A stretch of 45,141 bases of DNA from Chloroflexota bacterium (lineage in GTDB: Bacteria; Chloroflexota; Anaerolineae; Anaerolineales; Villigracilaceae): contig JAIOAU010000022.1 of the NCBI GenBank assembly GCA_019873655.1, positions 1 to 45,141 on the forward strand. The letters run 5' to 3'. How positions within the stretch are numbered: the first letter of the stretch is position 1; each line of letters begins with the position of its first letter. The translations under genes and the position numbers were made by a program. The notes beneath the pieces were generated by a model, which did not search any database, was not told where the DNA came from, and was given only the letters and a program-made list of their open reading frames with translations. This document shows positions 34,264-42,433 of this stretch, piece after piece.

Positions 34264-35319
34264 TCAGCGGATGGGCGGATTATACACGTAGTAGACCCAA
34301 ATCCAAAACGGGATCAGACCCAGGACGGCGATCAGGGCGGCCAATCCCAGCCCCACCGAGGGCCAGTCGATGCCGGTTTCGGCGGCGTGTCGGCCGGTTG
34401 GCTGGGTGCGGCCAAGGCGTTCCTCGGCCGGCCGCGCAACGGGAGCAGGCGTCGGCTGGACGGTTTCGGGAGTCAGCGCCAGGGCCGGGGCTTTGCGCGC
34501 CTCGCCAAAGTTCATCAGGACGCGGCCCAACTGGTCAGCCGTGCGGTAGCGCTGGGAGGGTTCTTTCGAGAGCACTTTGGTCAGAATGCGCTCGAGGGTG
34601 GGGGAAATTTCGGGCACCATTTCGGTCAGCGGCGGCGGTTCGACGTTCAGGTGCAGGCGCGCCAGCCGGGTGGCCGAGGTGGCCTGGAAGGGCAGCGAGC
34701 CGGTCAGCATCTCGTACATGACCACGCCCAGCGAATAGACGTCCGAGGCCGGCGAGGGGGCGGCGCCGGCGGCCTGTTCGGGCGAGAAGTATTGCGGCGA
34801 TCCCCAGACCACATCGCTTTGCTCATCGGGGCGGATGGTGGCCAGGGCGCGGGCGATGCCAAAGTCGGTGACTTTCAGGCGGCCGTCGGGGGTGACCAGC
34901 ATGTTCTGGGGCTTGACGTCGCAATGCACCAGGCCGGCGCGATGGGCGTAGCCGATTCCGGCGCAGGCCTGGATCAGGAGCGGGATGGCTTCTTCGGGGC
35001 GGAAGCGGCCGCGTTTTTGGATGAGCGTCTTGAGGTCGGTGCCCGGCACGTATTCCATGACGATGTAAATCTGCCCCTGGTCCATGCCGAAATCATGCAC
35101 GGTGACGATGTTGGGATGGGAGAGGTTGGCGGCCGCCTTGGCCTCCTGGCGGAAGCGTTCCAGGAAGGCCGGGGATTGAGAGTAGTCGTCGCGCAGCAGT
35201 TTGATGGCTACATCCCGCTCGAGCATCAGGTCGCGCGCCTTATAGACATACGCCATCCCACCCTTGCCCAACAGGGAGATCAACTGATAACGGCCATTGA
35301 GCAGACGAGGCGGTTCCAT
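34264..35319 (-). CDS. Membrane-anchored Hanks-type Ser/Thr protein kinase, non-RD
   Basis: The 351-residue protein has a kinase domain (about 8-265): GKGGMAYVYKA (glycine loop), AIKLL (Lys), GLVHCDVKPQNML (catalytic loop), VTDFGIA (DFG) and YFSPEQA in place of APE. A Pro-rich juxtamembrane linker leads to a single membrane helix near the C-terminus and a very short tail, with no PASTA repeats. The usual HRD is HCD, so it is a non-RD kinase. ATG at 35319 is preferred; an in-frame TTG at 35331 is only 5 bases after the TATAAT and would give a leaderless message. It is divergent from the diacylglycerol kinase gene. Confidence 0.93.
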   Translation of the reverse strand: MEPPRLLNGRYQLISLLGKGGMAYVYKARDLMLERDVAIKLLRDDYSQSPAFLERFRQEAKAAANLSHPNIVTVHDFGMDQGQIYIVMEYVPGTDLKTLIQKRGRFRPEEAIPLLIQACAGIGYAHRAGLVHCDVKPQNMLVTPDGRLKVTDFGIARALATIRPDEQSDVVWGSPQYFSPEQAAGAAPSPASDVYSLGVVMYEMLTGSLPFQATSATRLARLHLNVEPPPLTEMVPEISPTLERILTKVLSKEPSQRYRTADQLGRVLMNFGEARKAPALALTPETVQPTPAPVARPAEERLGRTQPTGRHAAETGIDWPSVGLGLAALIAVLGLIPFWIWVYYVYNPPIR

Positions 35320-35336
35320 AATCGAGTCCAAAATTC

Positions 35337-35368
35337 ATTATATCACACGGGATTTCTCGCCTTATAAT
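35337..35368. promoter_or_regulatory. Divergent -10 boxes (kinase-rpe and dagK operons)
   Basis: On the minus strand TATAAT at 35337-35342 serves the kinase gene (17 bases before ATG, 5 before the TTG). On the plus strand TATAAT at 35363-35368 lies exactly 7 bases before the ATG at 35376, with no Shine-Dalgarno, implying a leaderless mRNA for the diacylglycerol kinase gene. Confidence 0.65.
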
Positions 35369-35375
35369 TATCCCT

Positions 35376-36329
35376 ATGGCAGACGCTTTGCTCGTTTACA
35401 ACCCTGCGGCCGGGCGTTTCTCGGTCGCGCCCTTCATCGCCAACATCGTGCGGACGCTCAACCGCGCCGGCTGGCGGGTCGAGGTGGCCGAGACGGTGGA
35501 CGGCCGGCACACGACCCGTCTGGCCCGTCAGGCGGCGGAGGAGAACTTCCGGGCGGTTTTTGCCATCGGCGGCGACGGGACGGTGGGGCAGGTGGCGCAC
35601 GGGCTGGTCGGTTCGCAGACGGCGCTGGCCATCCTGCCGGCCGGCACGTCGAACGTTTGGGGACGCGAACTCGGCCTGCAGCCCTTCACCCTGTTCCACT
35701 GGCGGCGGCTGCGCGAGAACGCCCGCATTCTTTCCGAGTCGCCTGCCCGGCGGGTGGATGTCGGCTGGTGCAACGAACAGCCGTTTGTCATGTGGGCCGG
35801 GGTGGGGTTGGACGCGGTCACGGTCAAGAAACTGGAGCCGCGCAAGCGTTTCTACAAATATCTGTCCGTGCCGCACTACGCCGCCCACACCATCTGGTCG
35901 GCCTCCATCTGGCATGGATTGAATCTGCGGGTGTGGGCCGATGACCAGCGCGTCGAGGGACATTACCTGCTGGCGCTGGTCAGCAACATCCGCCACTATT
36001 TGGGCGGGCTGGCGCGCCTCTCGCCTTCGGCCTATCTAAACGACGGGACGATGGACTTGTGGCTGTTCTCGGGCAACACCCTGGCCGACGCCTTCCGCCA
36101 TCTGTTCGAGATCATGAGCGGCCGTCACCTGGCCTCCGACAAAGTGCGCTGTCTGCCCTTTCGGCGGGCGCGCATCGAATCGGACACCCCCTTTCCCGTT
36201 CAAATCGACAGCGAACCGTCGCTGGGGGCGGCCCGCATCGAACTGCGGGTCGAACCGCGCGCCCTGCGGGTGCTTCTTCCGCCGACGGCGCTTCACCTGC
36301 TCGATTCTGCTTTCGTCGAGGCGGAGTGA
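35376..36329 (+). CDS. Diacylglycerol/sphingosine kinase family lipid kinase
   Basis: The 317-residue protein belongs to the DagK/YegS/LCB5 family: LLVYNPAAGR at the N-terminus, FAIGGDGTVGQVAHGL (nucleotide-binding GGDGT at about residue 66), LPAGTSNVWGRELG, and the second domain with DVGWCNEQPFVMWAGVGLDA. It should phosphorylate diacylglycerol or a related lipid with ATP at the membrane face. It is the first gene of a three-gene operon (2 bp then 4-bp overlap) and is probably translated from a leaderless message. Confidence 0.93.
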   Translation: MADALLVYNPAAGRFSVAPFIANIVRTLNRAGWRVEVAETVDGRHTTRLARQAAEENFRAVFAIGGDGTVGQVAHGLVGSQTALAILPAGTSNVWGRELGLQPFTLFHWRRLRENARILSESPARRVDVGWCNEQPFVMWAGVGLDAVTVKKLEPRKRFYKYLSVPHYAAHTIWSASIWHGLNLRVWADDQRVEGHYLLALVSNIRHYLGGLARLSPSAYLNDGTMDLWLFSGNTLADAFRHLFEIMSGRHLASDKVRCLPFRRARIESDTPFPVQIDSEPSLGAARIELRVEPRALRVLLPPTALHLLDSAFVEAE

Positions 36330-36331
36330 CC

Positions 36332-36814
36332 ATGCGAGAGATATTCAGCCTGCGCGTCTTACTGGCCGCCCTGGCCATCGGTCTGGCGCTGACCTGTATC
36401 ACCTTGCTCTACATCGTGATTGCCCGGCCGGCCCTGCCGCGGACCGAGAGCGCGCCGCGCGCCCTGACGCGCATCCCCGCCCCCACCTCCACCGCGTACG
36501 TGTTCACGCCCACGGCTGAGTTGACGGTCTTCACCGCCACCCCCCAGCCGACCGCGACGCCCGCCCCCGGGCAAATCAGCGTCGGCGGTTACGTGCAGAT
36601 CACCGGGACGGGCGGCGACGGCCTGCGCCTGCGCGCCGCCCCCGGCCTGGACGCGCCGCTTCTGTTCCTGGGCTACGACACCGAAATTTTCCAGATCACC
36701 GACGGCCCGGTCGAACGCGACGGCCGCATTTGGTGGGCGCTCGTCTCGCCCTACGATTCCACCCGCGCCGGCTGGGCCGTCCAGGACTATCTCACCCCCT
36801 TCGAGGCGCCATGA
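36332..36814 (+). CDS. Membrane-anchored SH3b-like domain protein
   Basis: The 160-residue protein has one N-terminal membrane helix (LLAALAIGLALTCITLLYIVI), a Thr/Pro-rich spacer (about residues 45-82) and a C-terminal bacterial SH3-like domain (about 85-158) with GGDGLRLRAAPGLDAPLL and GWAVQDYLTP. Such domains often bind cell-wall or surface polymers. The ATG lies 2 bp after the lipid kinase stop and its stop overlaps the next ATG. Confidence 0.85.
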   Translation: MREIFSLRVLLAALAIGLALTCITLLYIVIARPALPRTESAPRALTRIPAPTSTAYVFTPTAELTVFTATPQPTATPAPGQISVGGYVQITGTGGDGLRLRAAPGLDAPLLFLGYDTEIFQITDGPVERDGRIWWALVSPYDSTRAGWAVQDYLTPFEAP

Positions 36815-37140
36815 AACCGGTTTCGATCACCGCACGGCGGGCCGATAAAATATTGACCGTCGAATGGCAGGACGGACACGTCAGCCAGTATCCCTTCGAG
36901 TTGCTGCGGCTGGCCTGTCCATGCGCCGAATGCCGCGGCGGCCACGACCAGATGAGCGACCTGCCCGACCCGTCCGTCTTTACCGCTACCCTGCCCGACT
37001 CGCCAGCCGTCCGCTTGCAAACCATCGTCCCGGTAGGTTCGTATGGCATCACGCCCGTCTGGGAAGACGGCCACGACGCCGGCATTTACCGCTGGGAATA
37101 TCTGCGGGCGCTGTGTCCCTGCGCCCAGTGCAGGCCTTAA
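36811..37140 (+). CDS. DUF971 / GBBH-like N-terminal domain protein
   Basis: The 109-residue stand-alone protein is of the family homologous to the N-terminal domain of gamma-butyrobetaine hydroxylase: ILTVEWQDGHVSQYPFELLRLACPCAEC, then VGSYGITPVWEDGHDAGIYRWEYLRALCPC. The Cys cluster CPCAEC together with CPCAQC at the end may bind zinc or an Fe-S cluster. It is probably linked to Fe-S handling in other bacteria, but the function is not established. Its start overlaps the SH3b gene by 4 bp (ATGA). Confidence 0.88.
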   Translation: MKPVSITARRADKILTVEWQDGHVSQYPFELLRLACPCAECRGGHDQMSDLPDPSVFTATLPDSPAVRLQTIVPVGSYGITPVWEDGHDAGIYRWEYLRALCPCAQCRP

Positions 37141-37144
37141 AATC

Positions 37145-37197
37145 ATGTGACGGTCACCTGGAAGGTGACCGTCACATATTTCAGGTGACCGTCACAT
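37145..37197. terminator. Three-arm bidirectional terminator
   Basis: One 15-bp arm ATGTGACGGTCACCT (37145-37159) is followed by two identical copies of its reverse complement, AGGTGACCGTCACAT (37163-37177 and 37183-37197), and then TTT. Either copy can pair with the first arm, giving alternative hairpins. It lies between the convergent DUF971 and lpdA genes, with T-rich bases on both sides. Confidence 0.75.
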
Positions 37198-37206
37198 TTT
37201 CCAAAA

Positions 37207-38604
37207 TCAAATGTGGATCGCGCTGCCCTCTGCGGCGTGCGCCGCTTCCATCAGCACCTCGCTCAGCGTCGGGTGGGCGTGGACGTTGCGGGCAATCTCG
37301 GCCGGGGTCAGTTCCATCATGCGCGCCAGGGTCAGTTCGGGCAGGAGTTCGGTCACTTCCGGGCCGACCAGCGTCGCGCCCAGAATCTCGCCGTATTTTT
37401 CATCCACCACCAGTTTGACCCAGCCGGCGTAGTCGCCCAGGCCGAGCGCCTTGCCGTTGGCCTGGAAGGGGAAGCGCCCCACCTTGACGGCGTGGCCGCG
37501 TTCCTTCGCCTGCGCCTCGGTCAGCCCGAAGGAGGCCACCTGTGGTGAGCAGTAGGTGGCGCGCGGCATCATCTCGTAGTCCAGTTGGACCGTCTCGTGA
37601 CCGGCGATGTGCTCGGCGCAGACGATGCCCATCGCCGAGCCGACGTGCGCCAGCATCAGTTTGCCGGTCACGTCGCCGATGGCCCAGATGCCCGGCACGT
37701 TGGTCGCCATGCGCTCGTCAATCTCGATGAAGCCGCGCTCGTTGACCTTGACGCCGACCTCCTCCAGCCCCAGTCCCTGCGAGTTCGGGCGGAAACCGAC
37801 CGCCACCAGCGCCTGCTCGGCCTCCAGAACCTTTGTCTCGCTGTTCGATGAGACCGTCACTTTGACGCCTTCATTCACGGTTTCCACCGCCTCGACCTTG
37901 TGACCGGCCAGAATCTTGACGCCGCGCTTGGTGAACGCTTTGGCGACCTCGGCGGCGGCATCCTCGTCCTCCAGCGGCAGGACGTGCGGGAGCATTTCCA
38001 CGACCGTCACGTCCACGCCGTAGGCGTTCCAGACGGTGGCGAATTCCATGCCAATCGCCCCCGCGCCGATGATGACCGCGCTCTTGGGCAGTTTCTCCTG
38101 CAGGATGGCCTCCCAGTAGGTGACAACCTTCTCACCGTCCACTTTCCACGCCGCGGGGACGGCCGCGCTCGCGCCGGTGGCGACGATGATGTTCTTCGCT
38201 TTGAGTTCGGTCACGCCGCCGTCCTTGCCGGTGACAACAACTGTGTCGCGAGCAGTCAGTTTTGCTGTCCCCATGTGGACGGCAATCCCGTTCTTCTTCA
38301 TCAGAAATTCCACGCCCTTCACCAGCCGCCCGGAGACCTGCCGCGAGCGTTTGACCGCCGCGGCGTAGTCGAGGGTCAGGTTCTCGAACGAGAAGCCGAA
38401 CTCCTTGCCGCGTTCGCGCAGGGTGTGGGCGATTTCGGCGTTCTTCAAGAGCGCCTTCGAGGGGATACAGCCCACGTTCAGGCACACGCCGCCCAGCCAC
38501 TGCTTGTCCACGATGGCGGTTTTCTGTCCGAGTTGCGCGGCGCGGATGGCGGCCACATAGCCCGCCGGTCCCGCGCCGATGACGAGTACATCATAGGTTT
38601 CCAT
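37207..38604 (-). CDS. lpdA: Dihydrolipoyl dehydrogenase (E3)
   Basis: This 465-residue FAD enzyme reoxidises dihydrolipoamide with NAD in 2-oxoacid dehydrogenase complexes and in glycine cleavage. It has the FAD motif VIGAGPAGYVAA, the redox disulfide CLNVGCIPSK (Cys41, Cys46), the NAD motif IIGAGAIGMEFA, AIGDVTG, and the C-terminal HAHPTLSE with the catalytic His-Glu. E1 and E2 genes of the same orientation lie 2.2 kb upstream, but a divergent gene separates them and E3 has its own promoter. It could also serve the gcvP genes of this window. Confidence 0.96.
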   Translation of the reverse strand: METYDVLVIGAGPAGYVAAIRAAQLGQKTAIVDKQWLGGVCLNVGCIPSKALLKNAEIAHTLRERGKEFGFSFENLTLDYAAAVKRSRQVSGRLVKGVEFLMKKNGIAVHMGTAKLTARDTVVVTGKDGGVTELKAKNIIVATGASAAVPAAWKVDGEKVVTYWEAILQEKLPKSAVIIGAGAIGMEFATVWNAYGVDVTVVEMLPHVLPLEDEDAAAEVAKAFTKRGVKILAGHKVEAVETVNEGVKVTVSSNSETKVLEAEQALVAVGFRPNSQGLGLEEVGVKVNERGFIEIDERMATNVPGIWAIGDVTGKLMLAHVGSAMGIVCAEHIAGHETVQLDYEMMPRATYCSPQVASFGLTEAQAKERGHAVKVGRFPFQANGKALGLGDYAGWVKLVVDEKYGEILGATLVGPEVTELLPELTLARMMELTPAEIARNVHAHPTLSEVLMEAAHAAEGSAIHI

Positions 38605-38633
38605 GCAAATGACTCCTGATAAAAGTTGTCCGA

Positions 38634-38639
38634 ATTATA
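38634..38639 (-). promoter_or_regulatory. -10 box of lpdA
   Basis: TATAAT on the minus strand lies 29 bases before the lpdA ATG, with AGGAG between. Confidence 0.6.
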
Positions 38640-38725
38640 CCCTGAAGCGATGGAATTGAAATTCGGCCAGCAAGGGGAAAAACCGTTGCCAAAGAAGGCC
38701 TCCTTGCCAGGGGCGAGTCCTTCTA

Positions 38726-38754
38726 TTGCATTCGCGCCGTTTGTTCCTTACAAT
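38726..38754 (+). promoter_or_regulatory. Promoter of the beta-helix lipoprotein
   Basis: TTGCAT (38726-38731) and TACAAT (38749-38754) are 17 bp apart, a near-consensus housekeeping promoter. The start codon follows 34 bp later. Confidence 0.7.
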
Positions 38755-38788
38755 GAGTTTGGAGGTTCCTTTCAATCGGGAGGCGTCT

Positions 38789-40771
38789 ATGAAAAAGATA
38801 ACCCGTCTTGTCCTGAGCGTTCTCTTGATGACCCTGGCCGCCTGCAATCTGCCCGCTCCCCGGACCGACGCCCCAACCCCATCTCCGACGAGCGCCCCGC
38901 TCCCGCCCATGACCATGCTCTTCATCTTCCCGGCCAGGCCAGAGTCGAACCGTCATCTCAATTTGTCGTCCGCCGCCGACGCTGATGCCGAGATCGCCGG
39001 CGAAGGCCTGCGGACGGGCAACGGCCAGGCTTTGCCCGCCGCGGATGGAAACACGATCCCCGATTCCTACATCCAGTTCGACGTCAGCGACGCCGCCCTC
39101 TTCGCCGCTCTGCCGACCCGCAGCATCCGCCTGGACATCGAATACCTCGACCAGGGGACGGACAGTTTCACGGTCCAGTACGACGCCGCGGCGGGCGGCC
39201 CCTACGGGGACGGCCGCTTCTTCGAGAGTTGGCCCATCTACAAGACCGGTTCGGGCGAATACCGCACGGCGTCTTTCGTCTTCAAGGATGTCTATTTCGG
39301 CAACCGCGACAACGGCGCCGACTTGCGCATCTTCGACCGCAACGATGGGGCGGAGACCATCCGCAAGGTGAGCATCATCCTGCTCCCCGACCCGACCGTC
39401 ATCAACGTGGACGAATGCGGCGCCAACCCCTTCGACGACCAGCCCGACAGCGACGCCATTCAGGCCTGCGTCAACCGCGCCGAATCGGGGGACATCATCA
39501 CCTTCACCTCGGGGGAAAATTCGCCCAACTACCGGGGCTATCGGATCGATAAGACCATCTTCCTGAACATGGCCACGCCCCGCTCCTATCTGACCTTCAC
39601 CTCCACCGACCCGGACAACCCCGCCCTGCTGCAGGCCACCGCCGACTTGCACGGCTTCGTCATGAAGTTGTTCGCCCGTTCGCAGGGCGGCGACGCGGCC
39701 GCCATGGACTACATGACCATCACCCACCTCCACCTGGACGGCAACCGCCAGGAACGTCTCTGCTTTGGGCCGGACGGAGTCGCCAACGGCGTGGACGATA
39801 ACTGGGGCTCCTGGGTGCCGGAATGCACCCTCGAGTGGGATTCTGCCTGTCTGCCCGGCACGCTCGATATGGCCGGCGCGCTGGACTGGAGCGACCCCCG
39901 GCAGAATTATCTGGCCAATCCGGGGCGCTGGTCGGTCGGGCATCATATCGAAGACGTGCACATCACCAACACCGAATGCGGCACAGCCTTCGGCCTGGGC
40001 GCGGCGGCCAGCGTTTTGCTCAATAATGTCATCGAAAATGCCGGCGACCATGTCCACCTCTCCGGCTGCGCCCAGACCGACGATCAGGAAGGCCTCGGCG
40101 ACTGGTCCGACGGCATCACCTTCGACGGTCCCGGTCATCTCGTGATGGGCAACACCATCGTCAACCCCTCGGACATCGGGATTGTCTTCTTCGGGGGACG
40201 CCTGACCATCATCCGGGAAAACACCATCCGAATCGAGGCCGGCAATTATGGCGCGTTCGCCGGGATTGCCATCCACCCTTGGGCCTTCGGCGACATCTCG
40301 TTCAGCCAGGTGACCGGCAACACCATCCTCAGCGAAGGGGACGAGACCTGCGGCAACCTGCACGCCGGCATCGACATCGGTACGCACATGTGGGGCGGGG
40401 CCTGCCTGGGCGAGCAGGTCACGCCTGCCATCGGCCTGCCCGGCTGTTTGCTCGAACCGGATGCTCCGCACGGCGCGCTGTGCGGCTCGAACGAGTCCTG
40501 CCAGGTGTGGGCGTCGGTCGCTCAGGAAGACGCCTTCTTTCTCCTGACGGACAATTTCGTGCGCGGCGCGCACATCAACTACCTCATCGAGGGGCTCGAC
40601 CTGGTGGGGAGACTCATCGAAGAGAACAACGTCAGCGAGACGCCGCGGCGCAGCGACTGGGAGGCTGCCTGGCGCGGCTGCGACGGCGTCCACTGGCGGC
40701 CCACCGACAGGGTGGCCCATCACCCCTCCCTGCCCGGCTGGACCGACATCCGGATTCACTGCGAGCGATAA
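38789..40771 (+). CDS. Secreted lipoprotein with right-handed beta-helix domain
   Basis: The 660-residue product has a lipoprotein signal (MKKITRLVLSVLLMTLAAC, Cys19) and a short Pro/Thr spacer. An N-terminal domain of about 170 residues (beta-sandwich-like, possibly carbohydrate binding) precedes a parallel beta-helix from about residue 205. The helix region shows PbH1-like turns such as VLLNNVIENAGDHVHLSG, LVMGNTIVNPSDIGIVF, LTIIRENTIRIEAG and VTGNTILSEG. It resembles the pectate lyase/periplasmic copper-binding superfamily of right-handed beta-helices; catalytic residues cannot be assigned. It may be a surface polysaccharide-active or binding protein. It sits between E3 and E2 but runs in the opposite direction and has its own promoter. 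Confidence 0.82.
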   Translation: MKKITRLVLSVLLMTLAACNLPAPRTDAPTPSPTSAPLPPMTMLFIFPARPESNRHLNLSSAADADAEIAGEGLRTGNGQALPAADGNTIPDSYIQFDVSDAALFAALPTRSIRLDIEYLDQGTDSFTVQYDAAAGGPYGDGRFFESWPIYKTGSGEYRTASFVFKDVYFGNRDNGADLRIFDRNDGAETIRKVSIILLPDPTVINVDECGANPFDDQPDSDAIQACVNRAESGDIITFTSGENSPNYRGYRIDKTIFLNMATPRSYLTFTSTDPDNPALLQATADLHGFVMKLFARSQGGDAAAMDYMTITHLHLDGNRQERLCFGPDGVANGVDDNWGSWVPECTLEWDSACLPGTLDMAGALDWSDPRQNYLANPGRWSVGHHIEDVHITNTECGTAFGLGAAASVLLNNVIENAGDHVHLSGCAQTDDQEGLGDWSDGITFDGPGHLVMGNTIVNPSDIGIVFFGGRLTIIRENTIRIEAGNYGAFAGIAIHPWAFGDISFSQVTGNTILSEGDETCGNLHAGIDIGTHMWGGACLGEQVTPAIGLPGCLLEPDAPHGALCGSNESCQVWASVAQEDAFFLLTDNFVRGAHINYLIEGLDLVGRLIEENNVSETPRRSDWEAAWRGCDGVHWRPTDRVAHHPSLPGWTDIRIHCER

Positions 40772-40790
40772 AGGCCGCCGTACAAGAAGA

Positions 40791-40811
40791 GCGCCGCTAG
40801 GGCGCCCTTTT
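40791..40811 (+). terminator. Probable terminator of the beta-helix gene
   Basis: GCGCC and GGCGC pair around GCTAG, followed by CCTTTTGT. The stem is short. It lies 20 bp after the stop codon, between convergent genes. Confidence 0.55.
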
Positions 40812-40821
40812 GTCAGTCTTC

Positions 40822-42102
40822 TCAAGACCAGCGTTCGAGCGTCTGCTTTACGCTGGACAAGAACGCGTCCGCCCCGGCCCCGTCCAGGATGCGGTGGTCG
40901 AAGACGAAGGAGAGATAGACCATCGGGCGGATGGCAATCGCGTCGTTGCCGTCGACGTCGGTCACCACCACCGGGCGCTTCTGAATCGCGCCCGTCCCCA
41001 GGATGCCGCACTGCGGCTGGCTGATGATGGGCATGGCAAAGAGCGACCCGGCCGTGCCATGATTGGTCAGCGTGAAGGTCGCGCCCTTGACCTCGTCCGG
41101 CTGGAGGCGCTTCGTCCGCGCCCGCTCGGCCAGGTCGTTGACGGCGCGCGCAATCCCCAGGAGTGAGAGATGGTCGGCCTGCTTGATGACCGGCACAATC
41201 AGCCCCTCGTCTCCGAGCGAAACCGCCATGCCGATATTGACCTCGCCGTGCAGAATCAGTCCCTCGTCCGTCCAGGTGGAGTTGACCAGCGGATGGGCGC
41301 GCAGCGCCCCGGCAATCGCGGCCACGAAATAGGCCGTGAAGGTCAGGTTGACGCCCTGTCGGGCGAACTCCGCCTTGTGGGCGGCGCGGTGGGCGACGAC
41401 GCGGCTCATGTCCGCCTCCATGACCGTCAGCACGTGCGGCGAGATGCGCTTGCTGGCGACCATCCGCTCGGCAATCTGGCGGCGAATGGTGGTGTGGGGG
41501 AGGAATGTTCCGGTGTCACGTGTTCCGGTGTCACGTGCTCCAGTGTCATGTGCTCCGGTGTCACGTGCGGCAGGGGCAACGGCTGTCTGACCTTCGACCG
41601 GCGACTTTTGACCCCTGCCCTGCGACGTTCGACCTTCAACATAATCGAGAACATCCTGCTTCGTAATCCGCCCGCCCATCCCCGTCCCGAGCACCTGCGA
41701 AAGGTCCACCCCGTGCTCGGCGGCGATTTTCCGCACCACCGGCGAGAGAAAACCAACCTGACTGCTGACCGCAGACGGTTGACCGCTGACCGCCGCCTCC
41801 GACTTTCGACCTTCGACTCCTGCCGCCGGAGCGCTTGACACTGGCATACTTGACACCGAATCACTTTCTGACCCGATCCACGCCATCACCTCCCCCACGC
41901 GGGCGGGCGTGTTCTCGGGGATTTCGATTTTCAGCACCACGCCGCTGGCCGGGCTGGGGAGCTCGGTCACCACCTTGTCGGTCTCGACCTCCACCAGCGG
42001 CTCCAGTTCCCTGACCGGCTCGCCTTCGCGCTTGAGCCATTTCACGATGGTCACTTCGTCAACGCCTTCCCCCAGCCGGGGGACGAGGAATTTGGTTGCC
42101 AT
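40822..42102 (-). CDS. 2-oxoacid dehydrogenase dihydrolipoyl acyltransferase (E2)
   Basis: The 426-residue core subunit has one lipoyl domain (1-77, lipoyl Lys43 in VETDKVVTE), a peripheral-subunit-binding domain (about 115-152, LSPVVRKIAAEHGVDLSQVLGTG) and a C-terminal acyltransferase domain ending with the catalytic FDHRILDGAGADAF. It transfers an acyl group to CoA in the pyruvate or branched-chain 2-oxoacid complex; the E1 type suggests branched-chain or broad specificity. Both interdomain linkers are made of short tandem repeats (41760-41822, and 41507-41642). The E1 gene lies 332 bp upstream. Confidence 0.93.
   Translation of the reverse strand: MATKFLVPRLGEGVDEVTIVKWLKREGEPVRELEPLVEVETDKVVTELPSPASGVVLKIEIPENTPARVGEVMAWIGSESDSVSSMPVSSAPAAGVEGRKSEAAVSGQPSAVSSQVGFLSPVVRKIAAEHGVDLSQVLGTGMGGRITKQDVLDYVEGRTSQGRGQKSPVEGQTAVAPAARDTGAHDTGARDTGTRDTGTFLPHTTIRRQIAERMVASKRISPHVLTVMEADMSRVVAHRAAHKAEFARQGVNLTFTAYFVAAIAGALRAHPLVNSTWTDEGLILHGEVNIGMAVSLGDEGLIVPVIKQADHLSLLGIARAVNDLAERARTKRLQPDEVKGATFTLTNHGTAGSLFAMPIISQPQCGILGTGAIQKRPVVVTDVDGNDAIAIRPMVYLSFVFDHRILDGAGADAFLSSVKQTLERWS
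41507..41822. repeat. 15-mer and heptamer repeats in both E2 linkers
   Basis: Four 15-bp units at 41507-41566 (GTTCCGGTGTCACGT twice, GCTCCAGTGTCATGT, GCTCCGGTGTCACGT) encode repeated RDTGT/RDTGA. Eight 7-bp units at 41587-41642 include TCGACCG, GCGACTT, TTGACCC and TCGACCT. Nine more at 41760-41822 include GACCGCA, GACGGTT, GACCGCT and GACCGCC. They exactly cover the linker between acyltransferase and binding domains and the linker between binding and lipoyl domains. Confidence 0.8.
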
Positions 42103-42210
42103 AGTCTCTCCTTGATTTCAACACAAAGGACACCAAGGAGGCACAAAGGATTCACAAAGTCTCTTTTTATGTTTCTTCGTAACCTTTGTGTCATCCTTCG
42201 TGCCCTTCGT

Positions 42211-42433
42211 GTTTAGAAAAATCAAACCTCTTCGTGCCCTTCGTGTTACCCTTCGTGTCCTTCGTGTTTGAAAAAATCAAACCTCTTCGTGCCCTTCGTG
42301 TTACCCTTCGTGTCCTTCGTGTTTGAAAAAAATCAAACCTCTTCGTGCCCTTCGTGTTACCCTTCGTGTCCTTCGTGTTTAGAAAAATCAAACCTCTTTG
42401 TGCCCTTCGTGTTACCCTTCGTGTCCTTCGTGT
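42211..42433. repeat. Tandem array of four ~55-bp units between E1 and E2
   Basis: Unit starts at 42211, 42266, 42321, 42377 and a truncated fifth at 42432 give periods of 55, 55, 56 and 55 bp. Each unit has an A-run, ATCAAACCTC, and nested copies of CCTTCGTG. A more degenerate outer part (ACACAAAGGACACCAAGG and similar) covers 42121-42210. The array begins at the E1 stop codon and fills the 332-bp gap before E2. On the minus strand it reads as a repetitive ORF that I regard as spurious. Confidence 0.9.

Noticed and set aside
42191-42433. CRISPR array or coding gene in the 55-bp repeats
   Set aside because: Units are contiguous with no unique spacers, and the repetitive minus-strand ORF only mirrors the repeat. 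I treat it as a tandem array.
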